64,000 nucleotides of DNA. Origin: Rhizobium sp. BT03. Its GTDB lineage: Bacteria; Pseudomonadota; Alphaproteobacteria; Rhizobiales; Rhizobiaceae. The stretch lies in assembly GCF_030053155.1 (NCBI RefSeq), contig NZ_CP125643.1, positions 310,001 through 374,000 of the forward strand, written 5' to 3'. The first letter of the stretch is position 1; each line of letters starts with the position of its first letter. The notes under the pieces were generated by a model. The model did no database searches. It was not told the DNA's origin and saw only the letters and a list, made by a program, of their open reading frames with translations. Positions 8,185 to 16,967 of this stretch are shown piece by piece. A program made the translations under genes and the position numbers.

Positions 8185-10794
8185 ATGTTGCAACGTGTTG
8201 GCAGCGGATCGAAAGAGGTCGAAACCCTGGTCGTGGACCTCGGCCAGAAAGACGTGACTGGCCGTTTTGCATCGACAAAAACCATCGACGCCGGCGAAAT
8301 ACGAAAGATCGCGCCGAGCGGTAACGGGCAGGCACTCGACATCTCCGCTGCGCGGGGCTTCGTCGGGTTTACCCAGAGCAAAAGCGGCGCCACCGCGATC
8401 CTGGTCGATGCAAAGGTGAGCACGCCCGAAACCGACCCGGGCAACGATCTCAAGATCGACCTGGACGGTTTGAAGAAGGTTGCCGCTTCCGAATTCGGCA
8501 GCACCGTGCCCAACAATATCACCCACCTGTTCAACCCGACCATCCAGGCGATGGCCAACCAGCTTTACGGGGGAGACAGCCCCGAGGTGCGCGATCAGTT
8601 CAAGGCCGACGTCAAGGCGCTTCTCGGTCCGCTGCTCGACAAGGTCGGTGCCGGAGAGGTCAGTCAGGCTGATCTTGGCGGCCTTCTGGAGCGCCTGACG
8701 TCGCAGTTGGCGGCTCCCGGCGGCAAGGAAGTCTGGGGTTACCGCCACGCGGTGCAGACCGCGCTCGAAGGGCTCGTCATGGGCGCCAGCCTGGTCTCGA
8801 AGTTGCCGGCCGATGCCGAGTGGGACAAGAGCGTCTCGCCGCTGCCCTCCAGCAATCTCGCCAGCTATTCGTTCAACGACGTCATGGCGGCGATCATGAT
8901 CGGCACCGGGCTGGCCGGCAAGGGCATTGCCGCCAACGGCTCAGACGGCGGGCGCTTCTTCGCCGGCAGCGGCGGCGACGCCTGGATCGCCGAGCGCATG
9001 TTCGCCACCAAGGACAATGGCTGGAGCAAGACCATCCAAAGTCTCGATCTGCCCTATATCGACAGCGACTATCTGACATCCAGCCTCAAGAAGATGGACC
9101 TTGTCATGTCGGGCTCGGATGCCATCGAGCCGGTCGTGGAGCGCCCGATCGACGAGAACGACATCCTGGAAAGCAAGGTGCTGCGCGGCTACGCTCCGTC
9201 GACCGCCTATGAGCCGACGCTGAAGAAGCTCGACGAACTCAAATACGGCATTCTCGGCGACGCCGTGAAGGACGTGAACCGGGATTTCGTCGCGCCCGAC
9301 AACATGGACCACCTCGACCAGCTGACGCCGGAACAGAAGGCGACGCTGCTCTACGATCTCATCGAGATCAAACAGCAGTTCAATGGCTATATGAACCAGT
9401 ATGGCGACAGCGTGCCCGATGGCGAGCGCGTCGGCAAGGACCTCGATGCGCGGATCGAAAAGCTGACGGCCGATCCGGCGACGCAGCAGCATCTCTCGGA
9501 TATCTTCGCGAGCGGCATGAAGGAATATCTGCAGCGACCGGAGAATTCCGATCTGCTCACCAACATCGAGGACGCCTATCTGATCGACATCGGAGGAGGC
9601 AAGGCGATCGACCGGGCGCTGAGCGCCGGCAAGAGCTTCGAAGATGCCCTGAAGGATTATTATTCCGAACTCAACACCCTCGTCGATCTCCTGCCCCAGG
9701 ATTATATCGATGCGCATCTCGACGCCGCGAACGTCACCTTCGCCAATATCGTCAAGGAACATTATATCGGCGACGGCCAGGGTGTCGATCTCGAGCCGCT
9801 GCTGTCGGGGCCGGATGACACCTTCGAGCCCGGGGCGACGAATGACGCCATCAGCCAGTTGGCAACTACGTTCGCCGAGGATTTCATCAGCAAAAACGGC
9901 CCGGCCGATGGCGGCGAAACGCTGAAACAGAACCTGGCGCAGGATATAGCGCGCGACGTCGACGGCGTTCTGCGGATGGTGCGCGGCGGTATGAAGCTCG
10001 ACGATGCGCTCGCCTCCTTCAAGGATTCGCTCGATCTGCCGCGCCAGACCCGGACACCTGCCGGCATCGATGCCGAGGTGTACAAGGCCGGTCTGGTGCA
10101 CGCCGTGCAGATGCTGACGATGTCGAGCGTGCTGGTGGCGCGCGGCCTCGGCGCCGGCGGCAAGTGGACGCCGGCCGATATCGCCGCCGCGGTCGGCTCG
10201 GCGACGCAGATCGTCGGCATGACGATGGAAGGTCTCGGCAAGAACCTCGACGTTGCCGGCAAACCGTTCAGCGCCTTCGGCAATCAGCCTGGCAGCTGGG
10301 GCAAGGGGATCTCGATGAACTTCTCGCCGAAGACGATTGAAGCGGCAGGCAAGATCCTCGGCGCGGCCGGCGGCCTCGCCATGGCCGGCCTCGGCTTCTA
10401 TTCGGCGTCGCGGTCGATGAAGGCCGGCGACCGCGCCAAGGGCGCGCTCGAAATAATCGGCGGCATTGCCGGTACCGGCAACGCGCTGATCGGTTTCTCC
10501 GAGGCGATGCTTTATCTGACCAATGCCATGTCCCGTGCCTTTTCCGGACTCGCAACGGTGGCGCCGGAAGTCGTGACCATCTTCAGCAGCGCCGCCAAAA
10601 CCGGCCTTGCCGCGGCCGGACTGGTCACCGGCCTCGTTGCCTCGGCCGTCGGGCTGGCGCTTGGTCTGTGGGATATGGCCAATGGCGTGAAGAAGCTCGA
10701 CAAAATGGAAAAGCAGCTGAACGAGAAGCTTGAACGCTACACCGGCGAGTCCGTGCATCTCGAATTTGGGCCAGACCCGTCATTCATCTGGTAG
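8185..10794 (+). CDS. HrpK-like T3SS translocator/effector candidate, paralogue 1
   Basis: An 869-aa protein next to the T3SS operon, without a signal peptide. Residues about 88-310 form a module (begins DLKIDLDGLKKVAASEFGS) that is nearly identical to residues about 358-580 of the next gene. A second module (about 385-520, with LTPEQKATLLYDLIEIK) resembles the N-terminal third of the neighbour. A third (about 550-690) is a divergent copy of the first module type (Y-K-A-x-L-x-x-x-V-x-x-L). The C-terminus (about 730-850) has long Gly/Ala-rich hydrophobic stretches (AAGLVTGLVASAVGLALGLW) suited to membrane insertion. Size, hydrophobic C-terminus and location suggest an HrpK-type translocator. 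ATG 8185 with AGGAGTGA upstream is preferred to the in-frame GTG at 8155. The HrpK assignment is inference. Confidence 0.6.
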   Translation: MLQRVGSGSKEVETLVVDLGQKDVTGRFASTKTIDAGEIRKIAPSGNGQALDISAARGFVGFTQSKSGATAILVDAKVSTPETDPGNDLKIDLDGLKKVAASEFGSTVPNNITHLFNPTIQAMANQLYGGDSPEVRDQFKADVKALLGPLLDKVGAGEVSQADLGGLLERLTSQLAAPGGKEVWGYRHAVQTALEGLVMGASLVSKLPADAEWDKSVSPLPSSNLASYSFNDVMAAIMIGTGLAGKGIAANGSDGGRFFAGSGGDAWIAERMFATKDNGWSKTIQSLDLPYIDSDYLTSSLKKMDLVMSGSDAIEPVVERPIDENDILESKVLRGYAPSTAYEPTLKKLDELKYGILGDAVKDVNRDFVAPDNMDHLDQLTPEQKATLLYDLIEIKQQFNGYMNQYGDSVPDGERVGKDLDARIEKLTADPATQQHLSDIFASGMKEYLQRPENSDLLTNIEDAYLIDIGGGKAIDRALSAGKSFEDALKDYYSELNTLVDLLPQDYIDAHLDAANVTFANIVKEHYIGDGQGVDLEPLLSGPDDTFEPGATNDAISQLATTFAEDFISKNGPADGGETLKQNLAQDIARDVDGVLRMVRGGMKLDDALASFKDSLDLPRQTRTPAGIDAEVYKAGLVHAVQMLTMSSVLVARGLGAGGKWTPADIAAAVGSATQIVGMTMEGLGKNLDVAGKPFSAFGNQPGSWGKGISMNFSPKTIEAAGKILGAAGGLAMAGLGFYSASRSMKAGDRAKGALEIIGGIAGTGNALIGFSEAMLYLTNAMSRAFSGLATVAPEVVTIFSSAAKTGLAAAGLVTGLVASAVGLALGLWDMANGVKKLDKMEKQLNEKLERYTGESVHLEFGPDPSFIW
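8446..9113 (+). repeat. Direct repeat copy 1 inside the HrpK-like gene
   Basis: This 668-bp stretch aligns without gaps to 12087-12754 (constant offset 3641 bp). The stretch from about 8770 to 9080 is nearly identical base for base, while the first 330 bp has more differences. Flanking sequence differs. Confidence 0.85.
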
Positions 10795-11015
10795 AGGCAG
10801 AGGGGCGGCAACGATGACCGCCACAGCCTGGGAAATACCCTGCGACCCCTCGGTAAAAATGTGATTTTTGATCTCCAGGCGCGAGGCCGCTGCATTTTAT
10901 GCAACCGCGATGTCGCGATCGGGCTTGAATTATCACGCAAAGGTCGATCTTATGCCTAACGTAAGGTAAACGACGTCATCCGCGAAAAGCGGAAAAAGAA
11001 AATCAAAGGGAACGC

Positions 11016-13859
11016 ATGTCATCGATCGCACCAGCATCTTCGGATATCGATACGGTTTCATTTCTCCGGCTAAACGCCAATTCCGATCCAAAGTCCGAAA
11101 ATTCCACGAGCCAGGGCAAAACCACGAGCACCACGGTAAAGAAGGCATCGCCTTTTGCCTCTGACGGGACCACGACGGCAGCCCTGACGATTTTCTCCTC
11201 TATATCGGCGCAGACGAGCAGTCCGAAGTTCGTTTCGCTGGCCGCCACGTCGAATGGCACGTCCCGCCCTACCGCGCCGATCCAGCCGGTCATCGATCTC
11301 CTGTTCAATTCCGATTTCATGAGCGAGATCAATCAGGGCTTCATGGAAGGGCTGAAGGACAAGGACAAATCCTTCGAGAGCATCGACGTCGTCAAAAACC
11401 CTCACAATTACACTGCCGAGCAGAAACTGATCATGTATCTCGATCTGCTTCAGACCAAGGCGACCTTCGGCCAATACAAGGACAGCCTCGGCGACAACCA
11501 GCGCGGCATCTACAACGACCAGGAGATCCTGAAGGATCTCGACAAGTCGATCGCCATCCTGGGCTCGGACCCCGACGTCAACTCGCTGATGACGGAGAAG
11601 GCGCTGAAGGCCTTCAAGCTGATCTTCTCCGGTTATCGCGTGGCGCCGCCCGATACGAACAAGGACGCTTCCGAGATCATCAACGACACGATAACGCGTG
11701 ACGAGAAGATGAAGGACCTGCGTACGAAGGTCGAGGATGCCTTTGAGCGCGACATCGTCAATGGCGGCCTGCTGAATGACGGTCTCAAATCCGGCAAGGA
11801 CGTCACCACCATTCTCAAGGAATATAATGCCGCCCTCGGCTTCTATTCCATGGTGCTTCCCGACGATTTCGTAAAGCAGCGCTCGGCGATTGCCGACAAG
11901 ACCTATGCCGAATTCTTCGACAAGAACGTGCTGCCGACGATCTCCGATCCGACGACGGCGCTCGATGGCCTGATCCGCATGGGACTGGCCGGCAACAAGA
12001 CCGAGCGGGAACTGAAGGGGCTCGGCTCCATCCTGCCGGTTGTGGATTTCGACCAGTCGCTCGGGCTCGGCGGGAGCCTGTTCCCCGATCTCAAGATCGA
12101 CCTCGACGGTTTGAAAAAGGTTGCCGCTTCCGAATTCGGCAGCACCGTTCCCAACAATATCACCCACCTGTTCAACCCGACCATCCAGGCGATGGCCAAC
12201 CAGTTTTACGGGTCAGACAGCCCCGAGGTGCGCGATCAGTTCAAGGCCGACGTCAAGGCGCTTCTCGGTCCGCTGCTCGACAAGGTAGGCGCCGGAGAAA
12301 TCGGCATCGGCGATCTCGCCGGCAATCTGGAGCGCCTGACGTCGCGCCTGAGCGCACCCGGCGGCAAGGAGGTCTTGGGCTACCGCCATGCGGTGCAGAC
12401 CGCGCTGGAAGGGCTCGTCATGGGCGCCAGCCTGGTCTCGAAGTTGCCGGCCAATGCCGAGTGGGACAAGAGCGTCTCGCCGCTGCCCTCCAGCAATCTC
12501 GCCAGCTATTCGTTCAACGACGTCATGGCGGCGATCATGATCGGCACCGGGCTGGCCGGCAAGGGCATTGCCGCCAACGGCTCAGACGGCGGGCGCTTCT
12601 TCGCCGGCAGCGGCGGCGACGCCTGGATCGCCGAGCGCATGTTCGCCACCACGGACAATGGCTGGAGCAAGACCATCCAAAGTCTCGATCTGCCCTATAT
12701 CGACAGCGAATATCTGACATCGAGCCTCAAGGACATGGGACTTTCCATGTCAGGCCTGATGAAGACGCTGATGCCCGGCACGGATGTGATCGATCCAATC
12801 ATCGTCGACGGCAAGACCGCCGAAGAGGCGATCAAGAAGATCATCGCCCCGAGCCTCGACGCGCTGGCGGAAACCCTGTTCAAGGGCAATGCCGATGCCA
12901 TGGCGCAATACAAGACCAATTTCACGACGATCTTCACCGCGCTTTGGGCGACGATGCGACCGGGCGGCAGCGTCGAAACGATCAAGGCCGACCTTGCCAA
13001 GCTGATCGACAAGACCGCGACGGCGGCGCCGGCAGGGGTCGATCCTGTCAAATACAAGGCGGCGCTCTCTTCCGGCGTGATGTCGGTGCTTACCGCATCC
13101 CGCTCCATCTATGCCGGCCTCAACATGACGAGCCCGACCTGGGACAGCATCGGCATCGTGGTTCTGCACGCCCTTGGCGCTCTCGCGCACATGGGCAGTG
13201 CGCTCGGCTCGGCGATCAAAGCCTCGAATTTTTCGCTGCTGGATGGGATCAGTTCACTCGTCGGCGTTTCCGACGAGCTGGCGCGGGCGCAGCGCAGCGT
13301 GCTCTCCGCCTTTTTCAAGAATACCGGGACGACGGTTGGCGCCGTTGCCGGCATCGCTTGGCTGCCGGTGGAATATTACCAGTTCCTGCAGGGGCTCACC
13401 AGTGGCAAGGGCGATCCGGTCGATCTCATCTTCATGGGTATCGGAACCGCGGCGGACACGGTCGGCGCGATCGAGGGCATCGCAGGCGTTGCCAATATGC
13501 TGGTGAATTCCACCTTCCTCGGGCGCACGGGCGCAACGGTAGCGCTCGTCTCCGGCGGCTTCTCGCTCGCCTTCGCGATCGCCGGCGCGGTGTCCTGGGC
13601 GGCCTGGGCGGGCTTTGCCATCTACCAGAGCATCAAGCAGGAAAAAGCCTTCCACAAGCAGACCGACATGATGAACGACATGCTTAAGCGCACTGTCAAC
13701 GACACGGTCGGCATCTACGCCAAAACAGGTCAGCGCGTCGGCGCCAAGGGCGGCGTCGCCCCCGCGCCCCGCGACCCGGAACAGCGCGAGCTGACCCCTG
13801 AGAACTGGGACGCGATCATCGCCGATATCGAGAAGCGCCGCGGTACGGCGGTGGGCTGA
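11016..13859 (+). CDS. HrpK-like T3SS translocator/effector candidate, paralogue 2
   Basis: A 947-aa paralogue of the preceding gene with a different module order. The N-terminal about 90 residues are Ser/Thr-rich and disordered, as in type III secreted proteins. A helical module at about 95-340 (YTAEQKLIMYLDLLQTK) matches the middle of paralogue 1. The near-identical repeat module covers about 358-580. A divergent repeat module follows (about 590-720, with AGVDPVKYKAALSSGV). The C-terminus (about 760-900) carries hydrophobic Gly/Ala stretches including FSLAFAIAGAVSWAAWAGFAIY. It ends with a charged tail. An RBS-like AAAGGGA precedes ATG 11016. It probably shares the function proposed for paralogue 1; a membrane pore or effector role is inferred, not shown. 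Confidence 0.6.
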   Translation: MSSIAPASSDIDTVSFLRLNANSDPKSENSTSQGKTTSTTVKKASPFASDGTTTAALTIFSSISAQTSSPKFVSLAATSNGTSRPTAPIQPVIDLLFNSDFMSEINQGFMEGLKDKDKSFESIDVVKNPHNYTAEQKLIMYLDLLQTKATFGQYKDSLGDNQRGIYNDQEILKDLDKSIAILGSDPDVNSLMTEKALKAFKLIFSGYRVAPPDTNKDASEIINDTITRDEKMKDLRTKVEDAFERDIVNGGLLNDGLKSGKDVTTILKEYNAALGFYSMVLPDDFVKQRSAIADKTYAEFFDKNVLPTISDPTTALDGLIRMGLAGNKTERELKGLGSILPVVDFDQSLGLGGSLFPDLKIDLDGLKKVAASEFGSTVPNNITHLFNPTIQAMANQFYGSDSPEVRDQFKADVKALLGPLLDKVGAGEIGIGDLAGNLERLTSRLSAPGGKEVLGYRHAVQTALEGLVMGASLVSKLPANAEWDKSVSPLPSSNLASYSFNDVMAAIMIGTGLAGKGIAANGSDGGRFFAGSGGDAWIAERMFATTDNGWSKTIQSLDLPYIDSEYLTSSLKDMGLSMSGLMKTLMPGTDVIDPIIVDGKTAEEAIKKIIAPSLDALAETLFKGNADAMAQYKTNFTTIFTALWATMRPGGSVETIKADLAKLIDKTATAAPAGVDPVKYKAALSSGVMSVLTASRSIYAGLNMTSPTWDSIGIVVLHALGALAHMGSALGSAIKASNFSLLDGISSLVGVSDELARAQRSVLSAFFKNTGTTVGAVAGIAWLPVEYYQFLQGLTSGKGDPVDLIFMGIGTAADTVGAIEGIAGVANMLVNSTFLGRTGATVALVSGGFSLAFAIAGAVSWAAWAGFAIYQSIKQEKAFHKQTDMMNDMLKRTVNDTVGIYAKTGQRVGAKGGVAPAPRDPEQRELTPENWDAIIADIEKRRGTAVG
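12087..12754 (+). repeat. Direct repeat copy 2 inside the second HrpK-like gene
   Basis: Partner of the 8446-9113 repeat, colinear and ungapped over 668 bp. The high identity of the central 300 bp compared with divergent flanks suggests recent gene conversion. Confidence 0.85.
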
Positions 13860-13896
13860 TCCGGGACGCTTTCGCAACACCAAATATCTGGGTACT

Positions 13897-13933
13897 CACA
13901 GGCCCGGTTGGCGTAGAGGCGGTCGGGCCTGTG
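13897..13933 (+). terminator. Stem-loop after the second HrpK-like gene
   Basis: CACAGGCCCG (13897-13906) pairs perfectly with CGGGCCTGTG (13924-13933) across a 17-nt loop, 38 bp after the stop codon. No strong T-run follows, so it may be a weak terminator or an mRNA 3' stabiliser. Confidence 0.5.
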
Positions 13934-14163
13934 AACATTTGATGGCAATAAATTTAAGTATGAATTTCATGCGCAATCTGGATATCTGCTGCGCTTTATG
14001 GATAAAAACGTTCAATTTTAATATAAAGGTCGAGAAAGTTGTCAAAGCCGATTGTAATTTCCGAAAATTAACCATCGGTTAAGTTTAAACAATTGACCGG
14101 CCGTTTTTTTATCCATATCAAATCATGCATTCATTTTGATAACTCCTTGATGGAAGTGCTCAT

Positions 14164-14421
14164 ATGGCCGTAGATGCAGTGAATTCCGACCTGAACCTGG
14201 CGCCTGCAAACCCTGTCTCGGTGGGGCTGACGACTGATAAGACAGGTTCCAAGGACACCACCGGCAGCACGACGAAAAAGGTCGATCCGAACAGCGAGAG
14301 CGAGATACTCTCCGCTGCCGTGGACGCGTTTCTGCCAGGCATGATTTCCAACACCCTGATGCTGAACAATTCGCTTTTCAATTTCGCCAAGGAGGCGATC
14401 GACGAAGGCAGCGACGAGTAG
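14164..14421 (+). CDS. Small T3SS-operon protein, possible rod/needle-like component
   Basis: An 85-aa protein leading the sct operon, 50 bp upstream of sctI. The first half is Ser/Thr/Lys-rich and disordered (TTDKTGSKDTTGSTTKK). The second half is a predicted amphipathic helix pair (ILSAAVDAFLPGMISNTL, LFNFAKEAIDEG). Size, helical C-terminus and position before sctI fit a small secreted apparatus subunit, but no family signature is clear. The RBS is GGAAG before ATG 14164. An AT-rich 240-bp leader region precedes it and should hold the operon promoter. Confidence 0.55.
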   Translation: MAVDAVNSDLNLAPANPVSVGLTTDKTGSKDTTGSTTKKVDPNSESEILSAAVDAFLPGMISNTLMLNNSLFNFAKEAIDEGSDE

Positions 14422-14471
14422 CGTTCCCGTTCATCGTTTGCAGTTGACGTGTACCGAGTTGAGGAATTGCA

Positions 14472-14948
14472 ATGAGCGGAGAAGAACTTACCGGCCGCGC
14501 CTTTACGCCGCCCGTTGATGGCGTATCGACAGGCAATGTGCTGAAGACCTCGGAGATCGTGGCGGAACGGATCGGGCTGCAGCCGGCGGATTTCGCCGGC
14601 CTTCGGCCAACCGAACTCACCTCCATTCCCAACATCCAGGGCCGCAAGATCGCGCCTGAGTCCGACGCCGTCCCGCCCTCCTATTCACCGGAAGGCAATA
14701 CCAGGCCCTCCAGCATTCTCGACCGGCTGTCGGCATTCTTCATGCCGGTGGCCGGGAACGGCCAGCCGGAGACGCCGCTGGTGCGATTTGCCGCGGACAA
14801 GGATCACAGCGGCCCGAAGATCGAAGACATCACGACATCGATCGACCGGCTGGAGAAATCACAGCAATTCGCGACCGGCACGACGCTGCTGTCGTCACTC
14901 ACCCAGTCGGTGATGTCGTCGTCCAAACGGCTGACGCAGGGCCAGTGA
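14472..14948 (+). CDS. T3SS inner rod protein candidate (SctI / NolB position)
   Basis: A 158-aa protein directly before sctJ, the position of nolB in rhizobial T3SS operons. The C-terminal segment (SLTQSVMSSSKRLTQGQ) resembles the conserved helical tail of SctI inner-rod proteins, and the N-terminal two thirds are Pro/Ser-rich. NolB/SctI forms the rod connecting the export gate to the needle and is itself secreted. Its stop codon overlaps the GTG start of sctJ (GTGA), indicating translational coupling. The identification rests mainly on synteny and the tail. Confidence 0.6.
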   Translation: MSGEELTGRAFTPPVDGVSTGNVLKTSEIVAERIGLQPADFAGLRPTELTSIPNIQGRKIAPESDAVPPSYSPEGNTRPSSILDRLSAFFMPVAGNGQPETPLVRFAADKDHSGPKIEDITTSIDRLEKSQQFATGTTLLSSLTQSVMSSSKRLTQGQ

Positions 14949-15775
14949 ATATCATGATCACATCGGCCCTTGCGAGATCACCGATCACTTCGCCCGCGCG
15001 CAAAGTCCTTCCGAAGGCCGCCATGCTCGCCCTCTGCCTGTTCCTCGCCGCCTGCAGCCAGGACGTGCTGACGGGACTCGATCAGCGCGATGCGTTGGAT
15101 GCTCAGGTCCTGCTCGAACGCGCCGGCATCTCCGTCACCATGAAGAGCGAAAAGGGCGGGACCTATGCGATCGCCGCTGAATCAGCCGATCATGCCCGGG
15201 CGATCGAGTTGCTGGCGGACGCCGGTCTGCCGCGTCAGTCGTTCGGAAATGTCGCCGAACTCTTTCCCGGCAACGGCTTCCTTGTGACGCCTTACGAACA
15301 AAAAGCCCGGATGAGCTACGCCATCGAGCAGCAGCTTGCCGAAACGCTTTCGGGGCTTGACGGCGTGGCGACGGCGCGCGTCCATGTGGTGCTGCCGGAG
15401 GAAAACGGCCGCGGGCTCATCAAGGAAAAGGCGAGGGCGGCGGCCGTGTTGCAATATCGCCCCGGCGCCAATCTCAACGAGATCGACATGAAAAGCCGGT
15501 CCGTTCTGGTCAACAGCATCCGTGATCTCTCTTACGAAGATGTCTCGGTGGTGGTCAGCCCCTGGTCGGAGGTCGGCGCGCCGGCGGCCCCGCCGGCAAC
15601 GGCAGCATCGGCCCCGGCGGCAACCGTGACGCCGGCACCCGCCGCAGCGCCATTCTCGATGGTGCAAAGCGCTCTCTCGGCTTTCAAGGCCCCCAATCTG
15701 GCCGTGATCGGCGCAATTATCCTCGCCATCGGGGCATGCCTGCTGCTGCTGTTGCCGCAGCGGAAGGAGCGCTGA
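14945..15775 (+). CDS. sctJ: T3SS inner-membrane ring lipoprotein SctJ (RhcJ/NolT)
   Basis: A 276-aa lipoprotein that forms the MS-like inner-membrane ring. The N-terminal signal ends in a lipobox LAAC with Cys37 as the acylated residue. The conserved YscJ/FliF domain follows (AQVLLERAGISVTM, YEQKARMSYAIEQQLAETL, ARVHVVLPE, SVVVSPWSEV). An Ala/Pro linker (about 212-235) precedes one C-terminal transmembrane helix (LAVIGAIILAIGACLLLLL). The start is GTG 14945, overlapping the previous stop; an ATG at 14954 is an alternative. It is part of an uninterrupted run of sct genes. Confidence 0.95.
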   Translation: MNIMITSALARSPITSPARKVLPKAAMLALCLFLAACSQDVLTGLDQRDALDAQVLLERAGISVTMKSEKGGTYAIAAESADHARAIELLADAGLPRQSFGNVAELFPGNGFLVTPYEQKARMSYAIEQQLAETLSGLDGVATARVHVVLPEENGRGLIKEKARAAAVLQYRPGANLNEIDMKSRSVLVNSIRDLSYEDVSVVVSPWSEVGAPAAPPATAASAPAATVTPAPAAAPFSMVQSALSAFKAPNLAVIGAIILAIGACLLLLLPQRKER

Positions 15776-15777
15776 GC

Positions 15778-16407
15778 ATGCGCACGCCGCGTTCGGACGG
15801 CGAGGCGATCTCGGATGCGGCGAGGATCCGCAGGGCAGCGCTGCTTTCCGCGGATATGCTGACGGCCGCCCGATGGGATGGGACCGCGCCGCTCCTTGCC
15901 GATGGGTCTACCCTGTCGCGGCGGCTGCACCGGCGGCTTTTCACGGAGATCGCAGAAGCCCATGGCGACCCCGCCACATTTGCCGACGGCGCCCGCCGCC
16001 TGATTTCCATGGACGCGGACGGACTCGCAAAGGCCGCGTTCCGGGCGGGCTTCGCCTATCATCTCGCAGCCTTCTGCCCCGCGGTCGATCGCCCGACCCT
16101 TGCGAGGCTCAGGGCCGCCTACGGCGAGGAAGCGGTCGCATTCGCCCTCGGCCACATCAATCTTTCCACGGCAACGCCGCCGCTTGATCTGTTGAGCGAG
16201 CAGGCAAGGCATGTCGTCGAGGCCGATGGCTGGTCGATGCTGGCGCTTCTGGCAGACGAATATCGGATCTCTGCGGCATGGCGGTGGGCGGGCTGGCGCG
16301 ACATGGCCGAAAACGGCTCGGCTTCCCTGTTGAAGAGCCCGGCGCTCGTTCTGGCGACGGCCGCCGTCGACGAGGTCGCCTCCACACAGGAAGGCGCCGG
16401 ACGATGA
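15778..16407 (+). CDS. sctK: T3SS sorting-platform protein SctK (NolU-like)
   Basis: A 209-aa cytoplasmic protein in the nolU position between sctJ and sctL, mostly helical. SctK proteins link the cytoplasmic sorting platform to the SctD ring. Sequence conservation in this family is low, so the call depends on length, gene order and the helical pattern. ATG 15778 has GGAAGGAG upstream and lies 2 bp after the sctJ stop. Its own stop overlaps the sctL start (ATGA). Confidence 0.75.
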   Translation: MRTPRSDGEAISDAARIRRAALLSADMLTAARWDGTAPLLADGSTLSRRLHRRLFTEIAEAHGDPATFADGARRLISMDADGLAKAAFRAGFAYHLAAFCPAVDRPTLARLRAAYGEEAVAFALGHINLSTATPPLDLLSEQARHVVEADGWSMLALLADEYRISAAWRWAGWRDMAENGSASLLKSPALVLATAAVDEVASTQEGAGR

Positions 16408-16967
16408 GCTCGGGATTTGCACGCCACGACCGCATCATTCCGGCGGAAAACTTCGGCCAGATCAGGGAGGCGGCGCAAATTCTGGCGGCTGCCCGCCAGG
16501 ACGCCGCCCAATCCCAGGCCACACTTGCAGCCGCCAGCGAGCAGGCCGCCCAAAACGGCTATCGCGACGGGTTCGAACAGGGCGTTCGTGATGCCGCCGC
16601 ACGGCTTGCCGCCTCGCTCGGAAAAGCCGAACAGGAGATTGCCAATCTCGACAGCTGGGTCGAGGCGGTGGTTCTGAAATCGGTCGGATTGATCCTCGGA
16701 TCGATGGAGGCCGACGAACGCACCAGGCGATTGGTCCGCCACGCCATATCCCAGACCGCAGAGGCCCAGGAGATCGCCCTCCATGTCGCCCCCGAGGATG
16801 CCGCCATGATCGCCCAGGCAATTGCGGATATCGATCATCGCATCACTATCGAAACGGATCCGCTGATGTCTGCCGGCGAGATCGTCCTGGAGACATCGGC
16901 GGGACGAAGCCAGATCGGCTTGAAAGACCAGCTCGCCACCGTAATCGAGGCCCTCGTCCATGGCTGA
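16404..16967 (+). CDS. sctL: T3SS ATPase stator SctL (RhcL/NolV)
   Basis: A 187-aa FliH/HrpE-like protein that holds the ATPase to the sorting platform. The first about 85 residues are an Ala/Gln/Glu-rich coiled coil with the family's GYRDGFEQGVRDAA pattern. The C-terminal domain (about 90-187) contains the LVRHAISQ and VAPEDAAMI segments and ends with the typical DQLATVIEAL tail. The start at 16404 overlaps the sctK stop. The end overlaps the sctN start by 8 bp, so synthesis of stator and ATPase is coupled. Confidence 0.88.
   Translation: MSSGFARHDRIIPAENFGQIREAAQILAAARQDAAQSQATLAAASEQAAQNGYRDGFEQGVRDAAARLAASLGKAEQEIANLDSWVEAVVLKSVGLILGSMEADERTRRLVRHAISQTAEAQEIALHVAPEDAAMIAQAIADIDHRITIETDPLMSAGEIVLETSAGRSQIGLKDQLATVIEALVHG

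Noticed and set aside
8941..10758. 605-codon open frame on the minus strand
   Set aside because: It is antisense to the first HrpK-like gene, has a His/Arg-rich composition typical of a GC-rich shadow frame, and shows no domain.
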